64,000 bases of DNA from JAWXCB01 sp034440455 (GTDB lineage: Bacteria > Bacteroidota > Bacteroidia > Chitinophagales > CAIOSU01), in assembly GCA_034440455.1 (NCBI GenBank), contig JAWXCB010000078.1, positions 1 to 64,000 of the forward strand. The letters are read 5' to 3'. Below the pieces are notes generated by a model, which saw nothing but the letters and a program-made list of their open reading frames with translations, searched no databases and was not told the DNA's origin. How positions within the stretch are numbered: position 1 is the stretch's first letter; each line of letters opens with the position of its first letter. The translations under genes and the position numbers were made by a program. Positions 25,623-34,821 of the stretch are shown in pieces.

Positions 25623-26591
25623 ATGAGCCAAACCGCATCTATGCCTGCTGCAATCACCCAAACCGACTTCAATTTTCCGAATCAGAAAAGCGTATATCAC
25701 GGAAAAGTACGCGATGTATATAACATTGACGACCGTTATTTAGTAATGGTGGCGAGCGACCGCATTTCCGCATTTGATGTCATTTTGCCAAAACCAATTC
25801 CGCACAAAGGTCAAGTGCTGAATCAGGTTGCCACTAAATTTTTAAAAGCCTGCATTGACATCTGCCCAAATTGGTTCATCGAATCACCCGACCCGCAGGT
25901 GGCGATTGGTAAAAATTGTGAGCCGATTAAAATCGAAATGGTGATTCGCGGTTATCTCTCCGGTCATGCATGGCGCGTTTACAAAAGTGGAAAGCGTGAA
26001 CTTTGCGGAGTCACATTGCCCGAAGGGTTGAAAGAAAGCGACCCACTCCCCCAGCCTATTATCACGCCCGCAACAAAAGCCGATGAAGGGCATGATGAAG
26101 ACATTTCAAAAGAAGAAATTCTGAATCGCGGCATCGTAACCGAAAAAGAATGGGAAACACTGGAACGCTACACCCGCGACCTGTTCAAGCGCGGCACCGA
26201 GATGGCGGCAGAGCGCGGCTTGATTCTCGTTGATACAAAATATGAATTCGGAAAGCATAACGGAATGATTTGCCTGATTGATGAAATCCACACGCCTGAT
26301 TCATCACGCTATTTTTATGCAGAAGGATATGCAGAAAGACAAGCGCGTAGTGAAAAGCAAAAGCAACTCTCAAAGGAGTTTGTGCGCGAATGGCTTATCG
26401 CCAACAACTTTCAGGGCTTGGAAGGACAAGTGATGCCCGAACTCACAGATGCTTTTGTAGAAACCATCAGCAGCCGTTATATTGAACTCTATGAAACATT
26501 AATGGGGAAAAAGTTTCAGCCCGCTTCGTATGAAAATGTAATGCAGCGGATTGAAAACAACGTGACAACTGCATTGAAAAAACTTCCCTGA
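25623..26591 (+). CDS. purC: Phosphoribosylaminoimidazole-succinocarboxamide synthase (SAICAR synthetase)
   Basis: A 322-aa enzyme that condenses CAIR with aspartate using ATP, in de novo purine synthesis. Motifs: GKVRDVYNIDDRYLVMVASDRISAFD near the start, EMVIRGYLSGHAWRVY, ITPATKADEGHDEDI, and LVDTKYEFGKHNGMICLIDEIHTPDSSRYF. The protein is of the longer type with a C-terminal extension (RQARSEKQKQLSKEFVREWL), common outside enterics. Start MSQTASMPA at 25623 is preferred over a TTG 21 bases before. It is followed closely by a DUF212 gene. No riboswitch-like structure is evident upstream, where the MITE-like repeat lies. Confidence 0.97.
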   Translation: MSQTASMPAAITQTDFNFPNQKSVYHGKVRDVYNIDDRYLVMVASDRISAFDVILPKPIPHKGQVLNQVATKFLKACIDICPNWFIESPDPQVAIGKNCEPIKIEMVIRGYLSGHAWRVYKSGKRELCGVTLPEGLKESDPLPQPIITPATKADEGHDEDISKEEILNRGIVTEKEWETLERYTRDLFKRGTEMAAERGLILVDTKYEFGKHNGMICLIDEIHTPDSSRYFYAEGYAERQARSEKQKQLSKEFVREWLIANNFQGLEGQVMPELTDAFVETISSRYIELYETLMGKKFQPASYENVMQRIENNVTTALKKLP

Positions 26592-26602
26592 AATTGGGCG
26601 GC

Positions 26603-27097
26603 ATGAAAGAATACTTTTTTCAATTTCTGCGCTCTGTCGAAGGCAACGGCTATGAAGCGTTGCTTGCAGCAGGAATTTCCAACCTTATAGCACAGTGGAT
26701 AAAAACCGCAATCGTTGCTTTCAGAAAAAAGAAATTCAACCTCTCCATTCTCTTCTCTACCGGAGGAATGCCTTCAAGCCACAGTTCAACTGTTGTGGGA
26801 CTGGCAACATCGGTCGGGCTGATAGAAGGATTCAGTTCATCTTCGTTTGCCATTGCCGCTTGTTTTGCAACCATCGTGATGTATGACGCGGCAGGCGTGC
26901 GCAGAGCAGCAAGCAGGCAGGCAGTTGTATTGAATCAAATCATTCAGAATTTATTTCAAAACCATCCTGAGATGAACAAGGGCAAGCTGAAAGAACTGCT
27001 CGGACATTCACCCACCGAAGTGATTGCGGGCGCAGGGTTGGGAATTGTTGTAAGCATCGCCTTTCGTTATTGGCTGAATGATGTGCTGCATCATTAA
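26603..27097 (+). CDS. DUF212 (divergent PAP2) family membrane protein
   Basis: A 164-aa inner-membrane protein. The signature TGGMPSSHSSTV and the later GHSPTEVIAGAGLGIVVSI define the DUF212 family, a distant relative of acid phosphatases/vanadium haloperoxidases (PAP2). The His and Ser of GGMPSSHSS are at the place of a PAP2 active-site loop, but catalysis is unproven for the family. Start: ATG 26603, although a TTG nine bases earlier is also open. It begins 11 bases after the purC stop codon, so the two are probably one transcript. Confidence 0.87.
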   Translation: MKEYFFQFLRSVEGNGYEALLAAGISNLIAQWIKTAIVAFRKKKFNLSILFSTGGMPSSHSSTVVGLATSVGLIEGFSSSSFAIAACFATIVMYDAAGVRRAASRQAVVLNQIIQNLFQNHPEMNKGKLKELLGHSPTEVIAGAGLGIVVSIAFRYWLNDVLHH

Positions 27098-27144
27098 TGG
27101 TCTTTCCCGATAATCCTTTTAAATTTGCGCAAAAAATAACACGT

Positions 27145-27588
27145 ATGAAAAACTTCGCCTGCCTCTTTTTTATTGCTTCGCTGCTTTGGTCCTGTTCGCA
27201 AGGAACACAGAATGCAGAAACAACTGCAACTGCCGCTGACTCAACCAGCGCACAACCTGACTCAACTGCCGTACCCGTTGAAGAAACCAAATCAACTGCC
27301 GGTATTGAGACCTTGCAAATGGGAATGAAAGCCGACACGGTAATTACTTTGTTGGGCGAACCAACTAAAATTGACACCCTCAAATCAGATCCAAAAATCT
27401 CTGTGCAGGAATGGTGGTATGGCGATAATCAGAAAGTGCGCCTCATTCAGGGGCAAGTAAACCGTGTGATAAGAGATGTGGCAGGAGAGCAAGCCCTCCT
27501 AAAAGAATTGGTTGACGCAAAGAAAAAAGGAGATGAAGCCGAAGTGAAAAGACTGATGGAAAAACTGACGAAGAACGACCTGAAATAA
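27145..27588 (+). CDS. SmpA/OmlA (BamE-like) domain lipoprotein
   Basis: A 147-aa lipoprotein with signal MKNFACLFF...LLWSC, lipidated Cys17. A Ser/Thr/Ala-rich linker follows, then a domain with the order of SmpA/OmlA: GIETLQMGMKADTVITLLGEPTKID, a conserved Trp-Tyr (EWWYGDNQKVRL) and a short beta strand. In BamE this fold supports outer-membrane protein assembly. The same fold also occurs in other lipoproteins, so BAM membership is tentative. An in-frame ATG at 27097, overlapping the DUF212 stop, is less likely because it would precede the signal. The C-terminal Lys/Glu helix is unusual. Confidence 0.72.
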   Translation: MKNFACLFFIASLLWSCSQGTQNAETTATAADSTSAQPDSTAVPVEETKSTAGIETLQMGMKADTVITLLGEPTKIDTLKSDPKISVQEWWYGDNQKVRLIQGQVNRVIRDVAGEQALLKELVDAKKKGDEAEVKRLMEKLTKNDLK

Positions 27589-27596
27589 ATCTCTTT

Positions 27597-28181
27597 GTGC
27601 AATTCAACGCCAGCGAATTAAGCCGCCTCATCAGGCATCGCAGAAGCATTCCTCCCGAACAGTTTGATCCCACAAAAAAAGTGGATGACTCCCTCATTGA
27701 AGAAATGCTGGAGAATGGAAACTGGGCGCCCAATCATGGACTTACTGAGCCTTGGCGGTTTGTAGTCTTTTCCGGCAATGGATTAAATCAACTCGGTTTG
27801 TTTCAGGCTGATCTTTATCGCAAGTTGACACCTATCGCTGATTTCAAGCAACCGAAATATGACAAGTTGTTGCAACGCCCATTGCTTGCATCGCATGTAA
27901 TTGCTGTCGGGATGAAAAGACAGAAAAGCGGGAAAATTCCGGAGGTGGAAGAAATTGAAGCAACCGCGTGTGCCGTGCAAAACATGCTGCTCACAGCGGC
28001 TGCGCACAATGTGTCAGGCTATTGGACAACAGGCGGGGTAACTTATGATGAGGAGGCAAAGACCTTCTTCGGATTAGAAAGCGCGGATAAACTCTTAGGT
28101 TTCCTCTACATCGGCTTTCCGTTGAAATGGACGGAAGGAAAAAGACACCCCATTCAGGAAAAGGTGAAATGGGTGCGTTGA
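27597..28181 (+). CDS. Nitroreductase family oxidoreductase
   Basis: A 194-aa flavoprotein of the nitroreductase family. FMN-binding elements are visible: IRHRRSIPPEQFD at the start, NGNWAPNHGLTEPWRFVV, and near the end GYWTTGGVTYDE and LLGFLYIGFPLKW. Members reduce nitro groups, quinones or other acceptors with NAD(P)H. The acceptor is not predictable. The start is a GTG at 27597, eight bases after the preceding stop, and fits the family start. The preceding lipoprotein and this gene are probably co-transcribed. Confidence 0.9.
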   Translation: MQFNASELSRLIRHRRSIPPEQFDPTKKVDDSLIEEMLENGNWAPNHGLTEPWRFVVFSGNGLNQLGLFQADLYRKLTPIADFKQPKYDKLLQRPLLASHVIAVGMKRQKSGKIPEVEEIEATACAVQNMLLTAAAHNVSGYWTTGGVTYDEEAKTFFGLESADKLLGFLYIGFPLKWTEGKRHPIQEKVKWVR

Positions 28182-28217
28182 TTTCGCCTTATTTTTGATG
28201 CTCATTAAAATTATTCC

Positions 28218-28694
28218 ATGAAAAGTATAATCCTCCTCATGCTTGTTACTGCTGTTTCATTTGCGGGATGCAATAAGAAAACTGCGCCTGAAACTAAAGT
28301 TGCTCCCGCTGCAAAAACAACCACAGAAAAGAAACCCGCAACATTGGATGAATTGAAAGGCAAGCCCGTGCAGGCAAAAGAATTGCCCGCTGATAAGAAA
28401 GAAGCTGTGATGAAAACAACTTCTGAAGTTAAGGATGCTTTATTAGAAGACGGCAGCTACAAATCTTACTATGAAAGCGGCTATGCAAAACACAACTCAG
28501 GCGATTTTCAAAGCGCCATCAATGATTTCAGCAAGAGCATTGAATTGAATCCTGATTATTCTGATGCGTACAATTTCAGAGGGATGTCCAAATACAAATC
28601 GGGCGATAAATCAGGCGCTTGCAGCGATTGGAAACGCGCTGTTGAATTAGGAAATGGAGGAGCAAGTGAAATGGCGCAGCGGTATTGCCAGTAA
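28218..28694 (+). CDS. TPR-repeat lipoprotein
   Basis: A 158-aa lipoprotein with lipidated Cys18 (SFAGC), a Lys/Ala-rich linker (residues 20-75), and a tetratricopeptide pair in the C-terminal half (YAKHNSGDFQSAINDFSKSIELNPDY, then AYNFRGMSKYKSGDKSGACSDWKRA). The second helix pair has the Sel1-like/GACSDW pattern often seen in Bacteroidota. TPRs bind partner proteins, and no partner is visible. It converges on the M23 peptidase gene with 2 bases between the stop codons. A second TPR lipoprotein of similar C-terminal design lies at 31263-31916. Confidence 0.82.
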   Translation: MKSIILLMLVTAVSFAGCNKKTAPETKVAPAAKTTTEKKPATLDELKGKPVQAKELPADKKEAVMKTTSEVKDALLEDGSYKSYYESGYAKHNSGDFQSAINDFSKSIELNPDYSDAYNFRGMSKYKSGDKSGACSDWKRAVELGNGGASEMAQRYCQ

Positions 28695-28696
28695 AC

Positions 28697-29947
28697 TCAA
28701 ATTTTACCCAACTCATCTTTCGCCCGCGCTACTCTGCGATTGTAATCTTCGATATACTTTGAGGAAACCGGCTCTGACGGTGGAATCGCTACTTTGAGCG
28801 GGTCAACCTGCACGCCATTCTTCCAAAAGCGGAAGCACACATGCGGACCTGTTGCCAATCCGGTGCTGCCCACGTAGCCAATCACCTGTCCTTGCGAAAC
28901 TTTTGTTCCGGGCTTCATGCCGGTTGCAAATTTTGACATGTGCAGATATTGCGTTGAATAGGTGCTGTTGTGGCGCACCTTTACGTAGTTACCATTGTTC
29001 TTTGAGTATTGCGATTCTGTCACAATTCCTTCTCCAACTGAAAGGATAGGTGTGCCGGTTGGTGCGGCATAATCAACGCCAAGATGCGGGCGGTAGGTTT
29101 TCAAAACGGGATGCAGTCTATTCTTTGAATACTTGGAAGATATTCTGCTGAATTTCAAAGGAGCTTTTAAGAATGCCTTACGCAGGCTGTGTGCATTCTC
29201 GTCAAAATATTCTCCGTAAGTATCCGCATCAGGATTGTAATAGAAAGCATAGAAATCGTTTCCGGCATGATTGAATACGGCATCAAACACGCGGTTTACT
29301 CCGGCAGGCTTTCCTTCTACTAAGCGCTGCTCATAAATTACTTTGAAGTTGTCGCCCTTTTGCAGGCGATAGAAATCAACTACCCAGCCGAAAATATCGG
29401 CAAGTTCCATCCCTACTTGCGGGTCAATGTTATTATCAGCAAAAGATTGATAAAGTGATGATTGAATCGTGCCGCTTGCTGTTTTTCTTTCAAAGGTTAC
29501 TTCTTTCGATTCCATGTATACGCTGTCGCGGGTGAAGTCATAAACGACATAATCAACGTCATCTAACTCATACACGAAATAGAAAGGCTTTCCACTATCC
29601 TTCGATGAAAACAAGTTGTAGTGCCTTCCTGCTTTCAGGCGCTTCACATCAAACACCTCTTTATACTTCACGGAAAGATTGTGCAGGTAGCGCTGGTCTA
29701 AGCCCTGGCTGCCGAGAATATCTCCGAAATATTGTCCCGACTTTATTTTATGACGCGCAACGTCATAATCATCGGCAATCAGCCCGAACTGCATGTTCAC
29801 CGGAGCCGCCACGATAGTCGCTTGACTTTCAGGCGGTGGCAGTTGTTCATTAAATGACAGAGTGTTTTTCGCGCTGTATGAAAAATACAAAATTGCGGCT
29901 GCGCCCGCAAGCGCGAACAGAGTTGTGGTTATTTTACCCAGTGCCAT
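28697..29947 (-). CDS. M23 family peptidoglycan endopeptidase, zinc motif HxC variant
   Basis: A 416-aa periplasmic hydrolase with a single N-terminal membrane anchor (residues 8-26), an OapA/LysM-like and SH3-like middle region (about 60-260), and a C-terminal M23 domain. The first zinc motif is RPHLGVDYAAP with His288 and Asp292. A further His is in YLHMSKF. The last motif reads GPHVCFRFW, with His369 and Cys371, where M23 enzymes usually have HxH. Cys can bind zinc, so activity is possible. It probably cuts peptide cross-links during cell growth or division, as NlpD/MepM relatives do. The start MALGKITTTL is clear. Confidence 0.88.
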   Translation of the reverse strand: MALGKITTTLFALAGAAAILYFSYSAKNTLSFNEQLPPPESQATIVAAPVNMQFGLIADDYDVARHKIKSGQYFGDILGSQGLDQRYLHNLSVKYKEVFDVKRLKAGRHYNLFSSKDSGKPFYFVYELDDVDYVVYDFTRDSVYMESKEVTFERKTASGTIQSSLYQSFADNNIDPQVGMELADIFGWVVDFYRLQKGDNFKVIYEQRLVEGKPAGVNRVFDAVFNHAGNDFYAFYYNPDADTYGEYFDENAHSLRKAFLKAPLKFSRISSKYSKNRLHPVLKTYRPHLGVDYAAPTGTPILSVGEGIVTESQYSKNNGNYVKVRHNSTYSTQYLHMSKFATGMKPGTKVSQGQVIGYVGSTGLATGPHVCFRFWKNGVQVDPLKVAIPPSEPVSSKYIEDYNRRVARAKDELGKI

Positions 29948-30055
29948 GATTTCTTTTTAACGTAAATCCCCCCTGGATAGTAGAGTGGGTGTGTTAAAAG
30001 ATTCATACGGATAACTTTAAACATTGTTAACTTCGACCGCAAAATACTTATTTAA

Positions 30056-31249
30056 ATGGAAATTTTATCAGAACGTATCAGCAAAATGAGCGAATCAGCG
30101 ACCATTAAAATGGCGCAATTAGGCAGGGAGCTGAAAGCCAAAGGCAAAGACATTATTAATCTCAGTCTTGGCGAGCCTGACTTCGACACGCCTGAGCATA
30201 TCAAGCAGGCGGGCATCAAAGCGATTAACGAAGGCTATACGCATTACTCACCTGTACCAGGTTATCTGGAACTGCGCAAGGCGATTTGCGAGAAACTGAA
30301 GCGCGATAATGGCTTAACTTACACGCCCGAACAAATCGTTGTTTCAACCGGAGCAAAACAGTCGTTAATTAATGTAGTGCTCTCGATGGTAAATCCGGGG
30401 GATGAAGTGATTGTGCCTTCTCCGTTTTGGGTAAGCTATGCTGCGATGGTACAATTGGCTGATGCTACGATGGTGAACATTCCCACGAGCGTGGAAACGG
30501 ATTTTAAATTCACTGCTGCGCAATTAGAAAAAGCGATTACTCCGAAAACGCGCATGATTATTTATAGCTCTCCCTGCAATCCTTCGGGAGCGGTTTTCTC
30601 AAAGAGCGATTTGGAATCGTATGCGAAGGTGTTGGAAAAGCATCCGAATGTGTTTGTAGTGAGTGATGAGATTTATGAATACATCACGTACAGCGGCAAG
30701 CACGAAAGCATCGCGCAGTTTGATGCGATTAAAGAACAGGTTGTTGTGGTGAACGGCTTTTCAAAAGGCTTCGCGATGACGGGTTGGAGATTAGGCTACA
30801 TTGCTGCTCCGCTGTGGGTTGCGAAAGCCTGTGATAAGATGCAGGGACAATTTACTTCCGGCACTTGTTCCGTTGCGCAGAAAGCCGGTGAAGTGGCAAT
30901 AAGCAGCGACCTCACTCCTACTTTCAAGATGCGTGATGCCTTCCGCAAGAGGCGCGACCTTATTATCAGCCTGCTGAAAGAAGTGCCTGGTTTCCGTGTG
31001 AACGTGCCACCGGGAGCGTTTTATGCGTTTCCAGATGTGAGCGTTTACTTCGGAAAAACTTATGATGGCGATTTGATAAAAGACTCTGATGACATGGCGA
31101 TGTTCCTGCTGAAAGTAGGCAATATTTCCACTGTGGGCGGAAAATCATTTGGCGATGATAATTGCATTCGCTTGTCGTATGCCTGCTCGGAAGATACTAT
31201 CAGAAAGGCAGTGCAGAATATTAAGAATGCGCTTGCGCAGTTGAGTTAA
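30056..31249 (+). CDS. Aspartate aminotransferase family (class I/II PLP enzyme)
   Basis: A 397-aa PLP enzyme of fold type I, the full length for AspB/AspC-like class Ib transaminases. The N-terminal block is ISKMSESATIKMAQLGREL, then LSLGEPDFDTPEHIKQAG, SPCNPSGAVF, DEIYEYITY. The PLP-lysine motif FSKGFAMTGWRLGY has Lys237. The SPCNPSG motif contacts the coenzyme. It moves an amino group between aspartate (or a related acid) and 2-oxoglutarate. Divergent from the M23 gene across 108 bases. The upstream region is AT-rich with no clear TAnnTTTG box. Confidence 0.93.
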   Translation: MEILSERISKMSESATIKMAQLGRELKAKGKDIINLSLGEPDFDTPEHIKQAGIKAINEGYTHYSPVPGYLELRKAICEKLKRDNGLTYTPEQIVVSTGAKQSLINVVLSMVNPGDEVIVPSPFWVSYAAMVQLADATMVNIPTSVETDFKFTAAQLEKAITPKTRMIIYSSPCNPSGAVFSKSDLESYAKVLEKHPNVFVVSDEIYEYITYSGKHESIAQFDAIKEQVVVVNGFSKGFAMTGWRLGYIAAPLWVAKACDKMQGQFTSGTCSVAQKAGEVAISSDLTPTFKMRDAFRKRRDLIISLLKEVPGFRVNVPPGAFYAFPDVSVYFGKTYDGDLIKDSDDMAMFLLKVGNISTVGGKSFGDDNCIRLSYACSEDTIRKAVQNIKNALAQLS

Positions 31250-31262
31250 TGTTTAGCTCACC

Positions 31263-31916
31263 TTGCACTTCTTACAATTTCCAATTAAGTTGCCTGCTTT
31301 AAAGAATATTAATTACACTTTAAACTCTGCCTACTTTTTGGTATTAACCATTTTTGCTGCTTGTAATTTACAGCATGATGATCAGAATAAAATCAGTGAA
31401 AAAGAAATTAAGGAAGTAATCTCTAAACTAATTCAAGATAGTTCCATCCAAAACTTGCTTATTGATAGCTCCAGTGCGCAGTTTTACAATAAACAAGCAG
31501 TTGAAAGTTATAAAGCAGGAAATTATCTTGATGCAATAGCTAATATTAACATTGCAATTGAGAAGGATAGATATAATTCAGAGTTCTACTTTAATCGAGG
31601 CGTTTTTTATCAGAGTTTGAATAACTTGGACTCCGCATTATTGGACATGCAAAAAACTGCTGTATTAAATCCGAAAAAATGGGAAGCTATTCTTCAAATG
31701 AGTTATCTCAAGTACATGAAGGACGACTATAAAAACGCGCTCATAGATGTTGAAAGAGCAATAGAAATTAATCCCAAAGCGGGATATGCCTATTTCTTGA
31801 GAGGAGAGTTAAAGAAATTATCAGGCAATAAAAAGGGCGCATGTGAAGATTGGGCAATTGCGCAACAATTAGGCGAACCAGATGCAACTATAAAGGTCTT
31901 AGTAGAATGTAATTGA
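31263..31916 (+). CDS. TPR-repeat lipoprotein
   Basis: A protein of up to 217 aa. The frame opens with TTG at 31263. An alternative TTG at 31290 begins closer to the lipoprotein signal (TLNSAYFLVLTIFAAC). The N-terminal half is helical. Three TPR-like pairs occupy about residues 80-205 (YKAGNYLDAIANINIAIEKD, FYQSLNNLDSALLDMQKTAV, DDYKNALIDVERAIEINPKA), ending in GNKKGACEDWAIAQQLGE. The C-terminal tail matches that of the TPR lipoprotein at 28218. It lies 13 bases after the aminotransferase stop. Function unknown. Confidence 0.72.
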   Translation: MHFLQFPIKLPALKNINYTLNSAYFLVLTIFAACNLQHDDQNKISEKEIKEVISKLIQDSSIQNLLIDSSSAQFYNKQAVESYKAGNYLDAIANINIAIEKDRYNSEFYFNRGVFYQSLNNLDSALLDMQKTAVLNPKKWEAILQMSYLKYMKDDYKNALIDVERAIEINPKAGYAYFLRGELKKLSGNKKGACEDWAIAQQLGEPDATIKVLVECN

Positions 31917-31971
31917 GACAATATCTATCTATGGTTAAACTTTCACTTTCCTCCATATTCATTTCCGTCAA

Positions 31972-32964
31972 TTGAAGTCCCCTAACCTCCCCGAAATCTT
32001 CAAACGCTTCACAAGCATCAATGCGCTTGTGATTGGTGATGTGATGCTCGATACGTATTTATATGGTAACGTAAGCCGCATGTCGCCTGAAGCGCCTGTG
32101 CCGATTGTAAATATCAACGATGCTGAAAGCAGATTGGGGGGCGCTGCTAATGTAGCGCTCAATCTCAAAAGCCTTGGCGCGGGAGTAACGATTTGTTCCG
32201 TGATTGGAAAAGATGCCGCAGGCAAAAAGCTGTTGCAACTGCTCAAGAAGAATAAGCTGAACAGCGCTTCCGTGGTCGCCACAAGCAGAGTTACCACGGA
32301 GAAGACGCGTATTCTTAGTAAGAACAGCCAGATGCTGCGCTTCGACATCGAAACGGAAGCCGACCTCTCTGCCGGTGATGAAAGTGAACTCCTGAACAGC
32401 ATTCAAAAAGAGATTCACACAGGGAAATATCACGTAGTTATTTTTCAGGATTACAACAAAGGCACACTCACGAAAAAGGTGATTACCGACACCATCGCCC
32501 TGTGCAAAAAGAAAAAGATTCCTGTTGCCGTTGACCCCAAGAAGCGCAACTTCTTTGAGTATCGCGAGGTCACGCTCTTTAAGCCCAACCTGCGCGAACT
32601 GTCGGATGCGCTCGAAACCACCATTGATGCCGCAAACATTGCCTCGCTGAACAGCGTTACGCAACTGCTGCACAAGAAATTGCAACACCAATTCACGCTG
32701 CTCACACTTTCGGAAAAGGGCGTGTTTGCGAGCAATCATAAAGACGCGCAAATCATCCCCACCACTACCAAGAGTGTTGCCGATGTATCGGGCGCGGGCG
32801 ATACTGTTATTAGCGTTGCCGCGCTGTGCCTCGCTGCGGGCATTGATTATATCATACTAAGCAAGCTCGCCAACATCGCAGGTGGCGTGGTGTGCGCTGA
32901 GGTGGGCGTGGTGCCTATTGATAAGAAAAAGTTTTTCGAGAAAGCACAGGAAATTCTAAGATAG
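31972..32964 (+). CDS. rfaE1: D-glycero-D-manno-heptose-7-phosphate kinase (HldE N-domain / RfaE1-like)
   Basis: A 330-aa PfkB-type sugar kinase. Features: GDVMLDTYLYGNVSRMSPEAPVPI at the start, GAANVALNLKSLGAGVTICSVIGKD, DYNKGTLTKKVI, AVDPKKRNFFEYREVTLFKPN, and the PfkB signature DVSGAGDTVISVAAL, which carries the catalytic Asp. It covers only the kinase half of HldE; the nucleotidyltransferase half is absent, as in separate HldA/HldC systems. It makes ADP-heptose precursor for lipopolysaccharide or glycan. Start is TTG at 31972, with no ATG option nearby. The 276 bases after it hold a decayed dispersed repeat. Confidence 0.85.
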   Translation: MKSPNLPEIFKRFTSINALVIGDVMLDTYLYGNVSRMSPEAPVPIVNINDAESRLGGAANVALNLKSLGAGVTICSVIGKDAAGKKLLQLLKKNKLNSASVVATSRVTTEKTRILSKNSQMLRFDIETEADLSAGDESELLNSIQKEIHTGKYHVVIFQDYNKGTLTKKVITDTIALCKKKKIPVAVDPKKRNFFEYREVTLFKPNLRELSDALETTIDAANIASLNSVTQLLHKKLQHQFTLLTLSEKGVFASNHKDAQIIPTTTKSVADVSGAGDTVISVAALCLAAGIDYIILSKLANIAGGVVCAEVGVVPIDKKKFFEKAQEILR

Positions 32965-33106
32965 CATCGTCATTGTGAGGGAGAAATCCCGCTCGTGCGG
33001 AAAAGCAATCCCCTCAATCAAAACGTCATTTAGAGCACAACGAAAAAATGACCTTGAATCAAGGACTTTATATGCCATTTTGTTAAAGCCAAAAATTTGC
33101 AAGATT

Positions 33107-33216
33107 CATAACAGTTCGATAAATCGAACGGCAATGAAAATAAGCTACTCTCAAATTCACTGCCGTTAGCTTCAGCCAATGTAACCGGAATGACCATACG
33201 AAGGGCTTTAGCCTAT
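33107..33216. repeat. Degenerate copy of the ccgttggcttcagccaacgg-type repeat
   Basis: The block gaacggcaatgaaaataagc ... ctgccgttagcttcagccaa ... gggctttagcc keeps the order of motifs found at 24627-24757 (cggcaatgaaaa, the ccgttggct(t)cagcc arm, gggctttagcc), but the palindromes are damaged. It fills much of the gap between the kinase gene and the broken SGNH gene. Confidence 0.55.
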
Positions 33217-33240
33217 CTAATTATTTTAGTTTTGTAAGCA

Positions 33241-34742
33241 ATGAACTTATTTTCTTCTGTCCGATTAACCATTGCAATCAATTTGTTTCTTGTTTTGGGA
33301 ATTGTCTTCGTGCTCAATTCCGCTTTGAATTACAAGAATTATACACTTGAAGAAAATGGCAATTGGGCAAGCGCGAAGGCTGATTTGAGAGGGCTGAACG
33401 GGGTGTATGCCTGCTTGTTTACAAAAACAGCATTGAGCAAAACCGCCTCAATATCGCTGCATGGCTCGGATACCAGGAGTTGTTGTATAACGAGGAGATA
33501 AATCCGGGTAAGATTTCCTTTCGCTATCTCTCTCTTTTCAATGCCCCGTTTTCACTTATTCTTCAAAAGTCTGACTCGGTTTCTTATGGAATCTATTTTA
33601 ACTATAAAACAGACAGCGCCAGTAGTTACTTCATTGCTGACAAGGAGGGACAATTTTTACACAAAGAGGTCTTTCACGCGAATGTTCCTCACGGAAAACA
33701 AAATTGGAACGAAGTAATTGCAACGCGCTTCGCAGATTCAATAGCGCGGAGCATTAACGGCAAAACCTATTTGCGGACTTTCTGCAAGCTACAACCATCG
33801 GGGCGCTTGGGCTTCAGAGGCGGAAATAAGGATGTATTTATTGATGACCTGACTATAATCGAAGCAGAGGGTAACAGGATTATCCATGAAAATTTTACGC
33901 CTCTTTTCCATTTGAACCGATTGTCTTTGTTATTCATTGCGATGTTTGGCGGAAGTCTATTTTTCCTACGAAACCCCTCGATGCACTCATTGCTTAAAGT
34001 GATTCATCTTTCTGCCTTGATTGGAGTTGCCGTGTCTTATTGGTTTTACTTCTTTTTTTTATCAGACCGTTACGAGATAGATGCCAATAATATTGACTGG
34101 CATGGTAAACACGTTGGCTATGATGATATTGAGGTTGTTTGCGACCGGATAAGCCGCCAACATCCGTTGGATGAACACAAACCTGTGATTTTGTTTATAG
34201 GATCTTCACAAACATGGGGAGCGGGAATGACGCGACCTGAGAAAGCTTTTCCGGTAAGGATTGAATCAAACCTGCGAAGTCACATTAAAGACTCTTCCAT
34301 TACAATACTTAACGGAGGAGTTTGCGGCTTCACTTCCGGCATGGCTTACGATTGCTACGCATGTGAATGGCGCGAACACAATCCCCTACTCACCGTTATT
34401 AATTTGTCCACCAATGATTCGGATACGCTTCTCTTTCAAGAGAACAAGCGCAGATTTCTTGAGTTCAACCAATCAAGGGGAATTAAAACACTGCTGATTG
34501 CCGAGCCAAATGATTATCCCGACAATTTTCAGGAAACGAAACATCGCATCATGAAAGTTGCAGGCAACAGGTTTAATGTAAAAACAGTATTCGCGCAATC
34601 ATACATGGATAGTTGCGTTGAAAATGGATTTGTTTGGTGGGATTATGTCCACATGACGGACTACGGCTAACGCGCATTTTCAGAATATCTTACACTGGAA
34701 ATAATAGAAATAATAGAACAGGATAGTTTGCTTCTAAAATAG
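33241..34742 (+). pseudogene. SGNH-hydrolase-like membrane protein gene with a frameshift and an early stop
   Basis: Two readings form one gene. The first begins MNLFSSVRLTIAINLFL with a membrane segment, and is lost between 33389 and 33420, where one missing base shifts to VYKNSIEQNRLNIAAWLGYQEL. The rest has one or two further membrane helices (about 33900-34060), then an SGNH domain: FIGSSQTWGAGM (block I Ser), NGGVCGFTSG (block II), NLSTNDSD (block III Asn), and DYVHMTDYG (block V Asp-x-x-His). A TAA follows DYG at 34668, where readthrough gives RAFSEYLTLEII... to a TAG at 34740-34742. All catalytic blocks survive, so recent loss or a consensus error is likely. Confidence 0.75.
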
Positions 34743-34821
34743 AATTCGTCTCCTAAGTCTTGTAAACGGTACTGAAAAAGATTGTTTTCTCACACCGCTG
34801 TAAAATTGTATTTTGGGGTTG

